Source of the DNA: Eubacterium sp. CAG:180
Lineage (GTDB): Bacteria > Bacillota > Clostridia > Oscillospirales > Acutalibacteraceae
Direction of reading: 5' to 3'
NCBI GenBank assembly: GCA_000432435.1
Contig: HF993132.1
Span: 130,560-163,741 of the forward strand
DNA: 33,182 nucleotides
A program made the translations under genes and the position numbers. The notes beneath the pieces were generated by a model, which was not told where the DNA came from, did no database searches, and saw only the letters and a program-made list of their open reading frames with translations. Shown piece after piece: positions 7,578-15,125 of this stretch (position 1 is its first letter; every line of letters begins with the position of its first letter).

Positions 7578-10184
7578 TTATTTTTTCTTTTTCTTAGCTT
7601 TTTTGCCTGCGGAAGCGGCTGTTTTTGCGGCTGCCTTTTTTTCTGTCGGCTTTTTTTCTGCCGGTTTATTTTCGGCTTTTTTTTCAGGGGCTTTCGCCTC
7701 TGCAGCTTTTTTCTCCGTGATTTGTTCGGCTGCCTCTTTTTTTACCTTTGCAGGCTCAGCTATCGGGTATGTCTCGCCGTTGAATGCGGATTTTGTATGC
7801 CAAATGTTATCGGCATATTCATGTATTGCCCTGTCTGCCGAGAAGATGCCTGCACCGGAGATGTTCATAAGCGACATCTGCTGCCACTTTTTCTTATCCG
7901 CCCAAACGGAAACGGCGTACTGCTGCATACGTCTGTAATCGGCAAAATCGGCAAGAACCATATACGGGTCATTGTTGATGATGTTGGCAATTTCGGGGAA
8001 ACGCTTTCCTGCAATATCATTTTTCGCAATGAAGTCAATGACGTTATGCAGCTCTTGATTGTTGTTGTAGTAATTCATCGGGTTGTAGCCGCGGCGCTTG
8101 AGCTCGTTTACCTCCGGAGTTTTCATGCCGAAAATAAAGATGTTGTCGCTGCCTACGGCGTCATGGATTTCAATGTTTGCACCGTCCATTGTGCCGAGGG
8201 TTATGGCGCCGTTGAGCATAAGCTTCATATTGCCCGTACCGCTCGCCTCTGTGCCGGCAAGAGAAATCTGCTCCGAAATGTCGGCGGCCGGCATAAGCTT
8301 TTCGGCCATTGTTACGTTATAATCCTCAATGTAAACAACCTTGAGTCTGCCGTTTACGTCGGGGTCGTTGTTTATCATTTCGCCGAGAGCATATATAAAG
8401 CTGATTATTTTCTTCGCCATATAGTAGCCTGCGGCTGCCTTTGCGCCAAAGATGTAAGTGTGCGGAGTGTAATCAATACTCGGATTTGCCTTAATCATAA
8501 GGTAATCGGCAAGAATATTGAGCGCATTGAGATGCTGACGCTTGTACTCGTGAAGTCTCTTTACCTGCACGTCAAAAATTGAGGTCGGATCAAGCTCTAT
8601 GCCGGTATTTTTCTTAACGAGTGCGGCAAAATGCTCCTTGTTGTGCGTCTTGATTTCACGCAGCTTTTCGAGAACCTTTTCATCGTCCTTGAATTCACGG
8701 AGCTTTAAAAGCTCGTTTGCGTCATACACAAAGCCGCCGCCGATAAGCTCGGTGAGAAGTGCGGTAAGCTCGGGGTTCGATTGGCAGAGCCAACGTCTGT
8801 GGGCAATACCGTTTGTGACATTTTTGAATTTGTCGGGCGTGAGAACGTAGAAATCGTGGAATACGGTTTCCTTAAGAATTTCGCTGTGGAGCGCCGAAAC
8901 GCCGTTTACGCTGTGCGAAGATGCAACACAGAGATTAGCCATTCGTATAACGCCGTTTGAAACAACAGCCATTCTCTCAACCTGATCGGCATTGTTTGTT
9001 GCCTGCCATACAAAGGAGCGCAGACGATTGTCTATCTCTTTTGTTATCTGATAAATTCTCGGAAGCAGGCGGCTGTAAATATCCTCCGGCCAGCATTCGA
9101 GAGCCTCTTTCATAACGGTGTGGTTGGTGTAAGCCACGGATTTTGTGACTATCTTCCATGCATCGTCCCAGCCGTAGCCGCATTCGTCGAGGAGTATTCT
9201 CATAAGTTCGGGTATTGCGAGCGTCGGGTGCGTGTCGTTTATGTGGATGGCAACCTTTTCAGGGAAGTTATCCATTGTGCCGAATACGCGCAGATGTCTG
9301 TGAACTATATCCTGAATTGACGCCGATACAAGAAAATACTGCTGGCGAAGACGAAGACTCTTGCCCTCGGGGTGATTGTCGGCAGGGTAGAGAACCTTTG
9401 AAATGACTTCGGCCATGGCGTTTTGCTCCATAGCACGCATATAGTCGCCTTGATTAAAGAGGGTCATATCAAGAGCCGGTGCTTTAGCGGCCCAAAGGCG
9501 AAGCACGGAAATTCCCTTTCCGTCTTTACCCGCAACATACATATCATACGGAACCGCCTGTACGGGTTTGTAATTCTCAATGTCTACATGGTGGAAACCG
9601 CCGTCCCACGATTCGTTTACGTTGCCCTCAAAACGAACCTCAAGTGCGCTCTCTTCGTGGGGGACAAGCCAAACCTCGCCGCCGGGAAGCCAAAAGTCCG
9701 GAAGCTCGGTCTGCCAGCCGTCAACAAGCTTCTGCTTGAAAATTCCGCATTCATAAAGTATGGAATATCCTCTTGCAGGGTATCCGTCGGTTGCGAGCGC
9801 GTCAAGATAGCAGGCGGCAAGTCTGCCGAGGCCGCCGTTGCCGAGACCTGCGTCCGGTTCGCACTCATAAAGATTTTCAAGCTTAACTCCGTAGTCGGCG
9901 AGAACACTCGCGAAAACGTCTGTGAGATTTAAATTGTAAAGATTGTTTTTGAGAGAACGTCCCATGAGGAATTCCATGCAGAGATAGTAAACCTTTTTTG
10001 TTCCCGCCTTTGCGGCCTTTTCCGAAAATTCGGTTCTACCCTGACTCATCATGTCGCGGACGATAAGAGCAATAGCCTTATAGTATTGCTCGTCGGTAGC
10101 CTCCTCGGGAGAAACTCCCATAAAGTGAGAAAGTTTTGCTTCGACGAGCTCTTTTGCTTTCTTCTTGGAAAGTGAATAATTCAT
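7578..10184 (-). CDS. glgP: glycogen/alpha-glucan phosphorylase with Lys/Ala-rich C-terminal tail
   Basis: 868 residues. It releases glucose-1-phosphate from glycogen or maltodextrins by phosphorolysis in the cytoplasm. GLGNGGLGRLAACYLD (about 110-125) and EASGTGNMKLMLNGA, whose Lys654 should carry pyridoxal phosphate, identify the family. The catalytic core ends near residue 808. The last 60 residues are low-complexity, with 21 lysines, many Ala and Glu, ending in KKAKKKKK; ordinary bacterial phosphorylases lack this. GGAGG precedes the ATG. The gene is convergent with the TSCPD gene and downstream of the patatin-like gene on the same strand, but has its own promoter. No other glycogen gene is in view. 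Confidence 0.95.
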   Translation of the reverse strand: MNYSLSKKKAKELVEAKLSHFMGVSPEEATDEQYYKAIALIVRDMMSQGRTEFSEKAAKAGTKKVYYLCMEFLMGRSLKNNLYNLNLTDVFASVLADYGVKLENLYECEPDAGLGNGGLGRLAACYLDALATDGYPARGYSILYECGIFKQKLVDGWQTELPDFWLPGGEVWLVPHEESALEVRFEGNVNESWDGGFHHVDIENYKPVQAVPYDMYVAGKDGKGISVLRLWAAKAPALDMTLFNQGDYMRAMEQNAMAEVISKVLYPADNHPEGKSLRLRQQYFLVSASIQDIVHRHLRVFGTMDNFPEKVAIHINDTHPTLAIPELMRILLDECGYGWDDAWKIVTKSVAYTNHTVMKEALECWPEDIYSRLLPRIYQITKEIDNRLRSFVWQATNNADQVERMAVVSNGVIRMANLCVASSHSVNGVSALHSEILKETVFHDFYVLTPDKFKNVTNGIAHRRWLCQSNPELTALLTELIGGGFVYDANELLKLREFKDDEKVLEKLREIKTHNKEHFAALVKKNTGIELDPTSIFDVQVKRLHEYKRQHLNALNILADYLMIKANPSIDYTPHTYIFGAKAAAGYYMAKKIISFIYALGEMINNDPDVNGRLKVVYIEDYNVTMAEKLMPAADISEQISLAGTEASGTGNMKLMLNGAITLGTMDGANIEIHDAVGSDNIFIFGMKTPEVNELKRRGYNPMNYYNNNQELHNVIDFIAKNDIAGKRFPEIANIINNDPYMVLADFADYRRMQQYAVSVWADKKKWQQMSLMNISGAGIFSADRAIHEYADNIWHTKSAFNGETYPIAEPAKVKKEAAEQITEKKAAEAKAPEKKAENKPAEKKPTEKKAAAKTAASAGKKAKKKKK

Positions 10185-10239
10185 ACAAAACCTCCAAATA
10201 TATTGAGAAAAAATGCGTTTTTTAAACTTCTCTTTGTCT

Positions 10240-10268
10240 ATACTATACTAATATTAAGCAAATTTCAA
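10240..10268 (-). promoter_or_regulatory. promoter of glgP
   Basis: On the minus strand, TTGAAA (10268-10263) and TAGTAT (10245-10240) with a 17-bp spacer, about 55 bp before the start codon. Confidence 0.65.
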
Positions 10269-10314
10269 CAGTAATAAGATAAGTAACGATTATTTCAGCG
10301 ATATAGACAAAAAA

Positions 10315-11157
10315 TCACGGATAACCCTTATTTTTAAGGATTTCTCCCGCCTTTATATAGCCCTCGTTGTAAAGATGATTTAATTCTCGTAGATTTCTTG
10401 TAAATGCGGTGACGGAATATCCGTCATCCGGAGCTATAATCGTGACCTTACCCTCCTTTGATAATTCAAGCGCTTTTTTGATTTCGTTATTATATGTTTC
10501 GTGGCGTATATTCAGCTTTTTGATAACGGCGGGATAATTTTTCAATACCTTTGTGTATGCGCTCTTGAACATTTCGGGCTTTTTGACGAAATCTATCGGC
10601 TTTGTCAATATGAGAAATACGTGGTCGCAGCCGTCCGCAAGTGCCTTTTCAACGGGAATCGGGTCGGAAACCCCACCGTCGAAGTAGTCGGTGCCGTCTA
10701 TGCTTACGGGCTTGCAAACACCGGGTATCGCGCTCGAGGCCTTTAACGGCTCATAGAAGTCCTGACGGAAATCGTCCTTTGTAAAGTAATGCGGCTCTCC
10801 CGTTTCGCCGTTGGTGGCAACAGCCTTGTAGATTTGATTTGACTGTGAAAGAGTTTTGTAATCCAATGGGTCCTCACCGTCGGAATCGGATAGCACGGAA
10901 TAGACATAGTCGAGGTCAAAAAACGAATGCTTTGTTACAAAATTGAATGCGCTCATATATTCGGGACGCAGTGAGTATTTGGTGTAGTATCTGTAATTTC
11001 TGCCGCGCTGCCTTGATACATAGGACGCTAAATTGGCACTCCCGGCGGATACGCCCAGGCAGTATTCAAAGGTTATATCGTTATCCAAAAGAAAATCGGT
11101 GACGCCGCAGCCGAAAACGCCGCGCATACCTCCGCCTACATCAACTATTCCCGTCAT
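10315..11157 (-). CDS. patatin-like phospholipase family protein
   Basis: 280 residues. The Ser/Asp catalytic dyad of patatins is visible: oxyanion-hole glycines VGGGMRG (7-13), nucleophile elbow GVSAG (Ser37) and FDGG (Asp160). The family hydrolyses acyl esters of lipids; this short bacterial version has no signal peptide or membrane segment, so it is presumably cytoplasmic, and its substrate is unknown. GGAGGA precedes the ATG at 11157. It lies 130 bp upstream of glgP with no obvious terminator between, so some read-through is possible. Confidence 0.9.
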   Translation of the reverse strand: MTGIVDVGGGMRGVFGCGVTDFLLDNDITFEYCLGVSAGSANLASYVSRQRGRNYRYYTKYSLRPEYMSAFNFVTKHSFFDLDYVYSVLSDSDGEDPLDYKTLSQSNQIYKAVATNGETGEPHYFTKDDFRQDFYEPLKASSAIPGVCKPVSIDGTDYFDGGVSDPIPVEKALADGCDHVFLILTKPIDFVKKPEMFKSAYTKVLKNYPAVIKKLNIRHETYNNEIKKALELSKEGKVTIIAPDDGYSVTAFTRNLRELNHLYNEGYIKAGEILKNKGYP

Positions 11158-11456
11158 AATTCATTCCTCCGATTAAAAACGTTAACAGCGCTGCATCAAT
11201 CCGCGTTGCGCACAGTAAATATTAAATCACATTACGGCGAAAAAATCAAAGAATACAGCGAAATTCGACGTTTTTGAGAGTGTTGTCGTTCGCCCCATTT
11301 TGTGCTGTTCGGTGAGCTTGAATTCACTTGAATGCTGCAAAAATGAATTTTACGAAAAATATTTAGTCAAATTATATAAAAAACGCAAAAATCAAAAACA
11401 GTGTTCTTGCAATCTGCTTTTTCTGTGTAATTGTTGAAAAACAAGGACTAATCCAC
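11158..11456. other. AT-rich gap between divergent patatin-like and glutamate synthase genes
   Basis: No gene was found here. It must hold the promoter of the patatin-like gene on the minus strand (a TAATAT-like -10 is visible near 11215-11225 but without a good -35), and otherwise shows only AT-rich DNA with short imperfect inverted repeats. Confidence 0.5.
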
Positions 11457-11485
11457 TTGAAAAAAATTAAAATCCGATATAAAAT
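11457..11485 (+). promoter_or_regulatory. promoter of the glutamate synthase operon
   Basis: TTGAAA (11457-11462), 17-bp spacer, TAAAAT (11480-11485). Confidence 0.65.
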
Positions 11486-11503
11486 ATTTCCCATATTTAT
11501 ATC

Positions 11504-11540
11504 AAAGTGAAAGTTGCTGACGCAAAACTTTCATTTTGCG
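11504..11540 (+). promoter_or_regulatory. two mutually exclusive hairpins in the glutamate synthase leader
   Basis: Hairpin A pairs 11504-11515 with 11526-11537 (12 bp, one G-U; core TGAAAGTT/AACTTTCA, 10-nt loop). Hairpin B pairs CGCAAAA (11521-11527) with TTTTGCG (11534-11540). They share bases and cannot form together. Both lie between the promoter and the GGAG ribosome binding site at 11561. No T-run follows, so any effect would be on translation or mRNA stability. Confidence 0.4.
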
Positions 11541-11572
11541 ATTTGCAATAAATTAAAACCGGAGATGTTTTT

Positions 11573-12670
11573 ATGCTCAAAAAAGAAGGCAAAGTACGTA
11601 TACCGTCCGGCTGTGCCATCGCGGCGATAACCGACAGAACGGGCGAACGCTTTGACGGCACGGATATAATAGACTGCATTGCGCTGATGCATGACCGCTC
11701 AAACGGTCTCGGCGGCGGCTTTGCGGCTTACGGGATTTATCCCGACTATGAGGATTTGTTTGCTTTCCATATTTTCTATGACGACAGTGATGCACGAATT
11801 AAAACCGAGGAGTTTTTATTCAGACACTTTGACATAGAGAATTTTGAGCAGATACCTACGCGCAAGGTAAAGTCAATACACCACGCGCCGCTTATATGGC
11901 GTTATTTCGGAGCCGTACCGGCCAGTAAAATCAAAAAGAACGACTTTGACGAGGACGAGTACACGGCTCGCTGCGTTATCAAAATAAATAACGAGATAGA
12001 CGGTGCGTTCGTTTTTTCAAGCGGAAAAAATATGGGCGCGTTTAAAGCCGTCGGCTACCCCGAGGATGTCGGCGAATATTATATGCTTGAAAACTACAAG
12101 GCTCACACGTGGACCGCTCACGGCAGATTTCCCACGAACACTCCCGGCTGGTGGGGCGGCGCGCACCCGTTTACGCTGCTTGACTGGTCAATAGTCCATA
12201 ACGGCGAGATTTCAAGCTATGACGCAAATCGACGTTACGTTGAGCAATTCGGCTATCGCTGTAATTTACAGACCGATACCGAGGTTATAACCTATCTTTT
12301 TGATTTGCTTGTAAGGCGTCAGGGCTTAAGACTTGATACGGCGGCGCAGATATTGGCGGCACCCGAATGGGACGTTATAGACCGTATGCCCGAGGAAAAG
12401 CAGAAGGTATACACCGTTCTCAGGACTGCGTATTCAAGCGCGCTGATAAACGGTCCGTTCTCGATATTGGTAGGCTCAAAGCACGGCTTGCTCGCTCTTA
12501 ATGACAGGCTTAAACTGCGTTCGCTTATCACTGCGGAAAAGGGTAACAAAACATATTTTGCGTCAGAGGAATCGGCTATACGCATAATTTGCCCCGATCC
12601 CGAAAAAATAGCCGCGGTTGACGGCGGCACTCCGATATTTATTCCGTTTGCAAGGGAGGGCGACAGATAA
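11573..12670 (+). CDS. glutamate synthase, class II glutamine amidotransferase ORF
   Basis: 365 residues, corresponding to the N-terminal amidotransferase domain of large glutamate synthase, here as a separate polypeptide. It would hydrolyse glutamine and pass ammonia to the FMN subunit. RIPSGCAIAAI places the likely nucleophile at Cys14, which implies removal of a short propeptide to expose an N-terminal cysteine. TAHGRFPTN (181-189) and HNGEIS (209-214) are class II amidotransferase active-site motifs. GGAG lies 8 nt before the ATG. The stop overlaps the next start (TAATG), so it is coupled to the FMN-domain gene. Confidence 0.88.
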   Translation: MLKKEGKVRIPSGCAIAAITDRTGERFDGTDIIDCIALMHDRSNGLGGGFAAYGIYPDYEDLFAFHIFYDDSDARIKTEEFLFRHFDIENFEQIPTRKVKSIHHAPLIWRYFGAVPASKIKKNDFDEDEYTARCVIKINNEIDGAFVFSSGKNMGAFKAVGYPEDVGEYYMLENYKAHTWTAHGRFPTNTPGWWGGAHPFTLLDWSIVHNGEISSYDANRRYVEQFGYRCNLQTDTEVITYLFDLLVRRQGLRLDTAAQILAAPEWDVIDRMPEEKQKVYTVLRTAYSSALINGPFSILVGSKHGLLALNDRLKLRSLITAEKGNKTYFASEESAIRIICPDPEKIAAVDGGTPIFIPFAREGDR

Positions 12671-14169
12671 TGGATTTTACCGTTCCCGAATTTGATATAG
12701 AGAGAAACCGCGACCGCTGTACGCTTTGCGGTGCATGCGTCAAGGAATGCTCGTACAAGGTGCATTTTTTCTCGAAGGATAAAAAAGCCGTTTTGGCTGA
12801 TGAGAGAAAGTGTGTGGCGTGCCATCGCTGTGCCGTGATTTGCCCGTCGCACGCGATAAAAATCGTAAAATACGATATGGCGTATCGCGACCACGCTAAC
12901 TGGACTCCGACAGCGCAGAAAGAAATTATAAAGCAGGCGACTACCGGCGGCGTTTTGCTCTCGGGTATGTCAAACAATAAGCCGTATCCGATTTATTGGG
13001 ATAAAATGCTTTTAAACGCGAGTCAGGTAACAAACCCGTCCATAGACCCCTTGAGAGAGCCTATGGAGATAAGAACCTTCCTCGGCAGAAAGCCCGACAA
13101 GATAGAGTTCACCGAGGACGGAAGGCTCAAGACGGTTATGCCGCCGCAGGTAAAGCTCGAAACCCCGATTATGTTTTCGGCAATGTCCTTCGGTTCGATT
13201 TCGTTCAATGCTCAAAAAACGCTCGCTATGGCAGCCAAAGAGCTCGGAACGATTTTTAATACCGGTGAGGGCGGACTTCACCCGGGTCTTACCGATTTTA
13301 CCGATTATGCCGCAGTACAGGTTGCATCGGGCAGATTCGGCGTTCACAAGCAGTATTTAAATAACTGTCGGTTTATCGAAATCAAGATAGGGCAGGGCGC
13401 AAAGCCCGGCATAGGCGGACATCTTCCGGGCGAAAAGGTTACCGTGGAGGTAAGCAATGCGCGTATGATACCGTCCGGTTCGGATGCCATATCTCCCGCT
13501 CCGCACCACGATATATATTCGATAGAGGATTTGCGCCAGCTCATTTGGTCTTTAAAGGAGGCCACCCAGTATAAAAAACCCGTTGCGGTGAAAATAGCCG
13601 CCGTACACAACTGCTCGGCGATAGTTTCAGGCGTTGCGCGCGCAGGTGCCGATATAATAGTTATGGACGGTTTCCGCGGCGGAACCGGAGCGGCTCCCAC
13701 GAGGATAAGGGATAATGTCGGTATACCGATAGAACTCGCCTTGGCGGCGGTAGACCAAAGGCTCAGGGATGAGAGCATAAGAAATTCGGTTTCGCTTGTC
13801 GTATCGGGCTCTTTCAGAAATTCTGCTGATGTTGTCAAGGCCATAGCCCTCGGAGCGGACGCGGTATATGTCGCAACCGCACCTTTGATTGCCATGGGCT
13901 GCCATATGTGCCAGCAATGCCACACCGGCAAGTGTAATTGGGGTATCGCAACTCAGCGGCCCGAGCTTACGAAAAGACTTGACCCGGACGAAATGACTCC
14001 GCGCGTGGTAAATCTCGTGAATGCATGGAATCACGAGATAAAAGAGATGCTCGGCGGCATGGGGCTTAACTCGATAGATTCTTTAAGGGGCAACAGACTT
14101 ATGTTGCGAGGTATCGGTCTTAATGACAAAGAACTTGAAATACTCGGAATTCGCCATGCGGGCGAATAA
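12670..14169 (+). CDS. glutamate synthase FMN-binding subunit with N-terminal ferredoxin domain
   Basis: 499 residues. Residues 15-62 form a two-cluster ferredoxin module (CTLCGACVKEC, Cys17-27, and CVACHRCAVICP, Cys48-59). The remainder is the FMN-binding glutamate synthase barrel: GEGGLHPG, KIGQGAKPGIGGHLPGEKVT, MDGFRGGTGAAPT. CHMCQQCHTGKC (Cys411, 414, 417, 422) provides the internal Fe-S cluster. It converts 2-oxoglutarate plus ammonia to glutamate using reduced flavin. This is the compact archaeal-type architecture, in which the fused ferredoxin module may accept electrons. It overlaps the amidotransferase ORF by one base; the GXGXG ORF follows after 31 bp. Confidence 0.92.
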   Translation: MDFTVPEFDIERNRDRCTLCGACVKECSYKVHFFSKDKKAVLADERKCVACHRCAVICPSHAIKIVKYDMAYRDHANWTPTAQKEIIKQATTGGVLLSGMSNNKPYPIYWDKMLLNASQVTNPSIDPLREPMEIRTFLGRKPDKIEFTEDGRLKTVMPPQVKLETPIMFSAMSFGSISFNAQKTLAMAAKELGTIFNTGEGGLHPGLTDFTDYAAVQVASGRFGVHKQYLNNCRFIEIKIGQGAKPGIGGHLPGEKVTVEVSNARMIPSGSDAISPAPHHDIYSIEDLRQLIWSLKEATQYKKPVAVKIAAVHNCSAIVSGVARAGADIIVMDGFRGGTGAAPTRIRDNVGIPIELALAAVDQRLRDESIRNSVSLVVSGSFRNSADVVKAIALGADAVYVATAPLIAMGCHMCQQCHTGKCNWGIATQRPELTKRLDPDEMTPRVVNLVNAWNHEIKEMLGGMGLNSIDSLRGNRLMLRGIGLNDKELEILGIRHAGE

Positions 14170-14200
14170 GCAAATCAGAAATTAACCGGAGGTGTCCGAA

Positions 14201-14938
14201 ATGATAATAACAGCCGGAAAACGCAGCTTTCAGGAATTAAATAATGAAATACGCGGAATGCTTTTAAGTGAAGATATGATACGCGTCGAGGACGTAAACG
14301 GCCAAAGGTATATAGGCGCAGCACTCGATAAGGGCAAAACCATTGAAATACACGGAACGCCCGGCAACGATATGGGCGCGTATTTAAACGGCGGCAATAT
14401 CGAGGTGTACGGAAACGGTCAGGAGGCTGTCGGCAATACCATGGGCGGCGGCTCAGTTACAATACACGGTCATGTCGGCGATACTCTCGGCTACGCCATG
14501 CGCGACGGCGATATTTTTGTCGAAAAACGCGCGGGCTCAAGAGCGGGAATTCATATGAAAGAGTTTCACGAGCTTTTGCCGGTGGTGGTCATAGGCGGCG
14601 TCGCAGGTGCATTCCTCGGCGAATATATGGCCGGCGGAATACTCATAGTCCTCGGACTCGACAATTCGGAAAAGCTGCCGATTGTCGGACCGCATTGTGC
14701 CACCGGTATGCACGGCGGCAGAATATTCATACGCGGTGAGGTGCCGCAGGAGAATATATCTGAGCATATAACCGCCGTAAAAGAGCTTGACAGCCGCGAT
14801 ACGGATGAGCTTCAAAGACATGTGCGCGCTTACTGTGAAAAGTTCGGCAAGAGCTTTGATGAAATTATGTCCGTGCCGTTCACAAAGCTTGTTCCCACTA
14901 CTTCGCGTCCGTATGCAAATCTCTACACACCCAACTGA
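14201..14938 (+). CDS. glutamate synthase GXGXG (alpha-subunit C-terminal) domain protein
   Basis: 245 residues from the ATG at 14201, which lies 8 nt after GGAGG; an in-frame GTG at 14192 overlaps that ribosome binding site and is rejected. The sequence is a right-handed beta-helix with repeated Gly-x-Gly turns (GNDMGAYLNGGNIEVYGNG and the two following repeats). In large glutamate synthases this domain closes the C-terminus and has a structural role; a related domain occurs in formylmethanofuran dehydrogenase subunit C. With the two preceding ORFs it completes the three parts of the large subunit. No gltD-like NAD(P)H subunit follows; a terminator does. Confidence 0.9.
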   Translation: MIITAGKRSFQELNNEIRGMLLSEDMIRVEDVNGQRYIGAALDKGKTIEIHGTPGNDMGAYLNGGNIEVYGNGQEAVGNTMGGGSVTIHGHVGDTLGYAMRDGDIFVEKRAGSRAGIHMKEFHELLPVVVIGGVAGAFLGEYMAGGILIVLGLDNSEKLPIVGPHCATGMHGGRIFIRGEVPQENISEHITAVKELDSRDTDELQRHVRAYCEKFGKSFDEIMSVPFTKLVPTTSRPYANLYTPN

Positions 14939-14963
14939 TAAAACCTATGCAAAATTCATATCT

Positions 14964-15001
14964 GCGCCGCACAACGCTCAGCTTTGCGCGGCGCTTTTTT
15001 T
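14964..15001 (+). terminator. intrinsic terminator after the glutamate synthase operon
   Basis: GC-rich stem GCGCCGC/GCGGCGC (14964-14970 with 14988-14994) followed by seven T. Confidence 0.85.
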
Positions 15002-15007
15002 GTCCGC

Positions 15008-15036
15008 TTGACATTACGGCTGAGTCGTGCTAATAT
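15008..15036 (+). promoter_or_regulatory. promoter of the FAD oxidoreductase gene
   Basis: TTGACA (15008-15013), 17-bp spacer, TAATAT (15031-15036); a TATAAT overlaps at 15034-15039. Expected start near 15043. Confidence 0.75.
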
Positions 15037-15041
15037 AATAT

Positions 15042-15106
15042 GTAATTAGTAGTAACTGATTACCGTAAATAGCCGGAAAACGTAAGTCGGTATTTACGGT
15101 TTTTTT
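15042..15106 (+). promoter_or_regulatory. leader with intrinsic terminator and competing hairpin (candidate attenuator)
   Basis: Between the promoter and the start codon lies a complete intrinsic terminator: ACCGTAAATA (15062-15071) pairs with TATTTACGGT (15091-15100), with an inner CCG/CGG helix, followed by T to 15106. An upstream hairpin GTAATTAGT/ACTGATTAC (15042-15050 with 15055-15063, one G-U) shares its last two bases with the terminator stem and could compete with it. The preceding operon already has its own terminator at 14964, so this one appears to belong to the leader. No known riboswitch class was recognised. Confidence 0.55.
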
Positions 15107-15125
15107 ATGTAAAGGAATGAGTAAT

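Noticed and set aside
7722..8582. 286-codon plus-strand frame within glgP
   Set aside because: Antisense to well-conserved glgP coding sequence, Cys/His-rich nonsense translation, no ribosome binding site.
13344..13931. 195-codon minus-strand frame in the FMN glutamate synthase gene
   Set aside because: Antisense shadow of a strongly conserved gene; no independent evidence.
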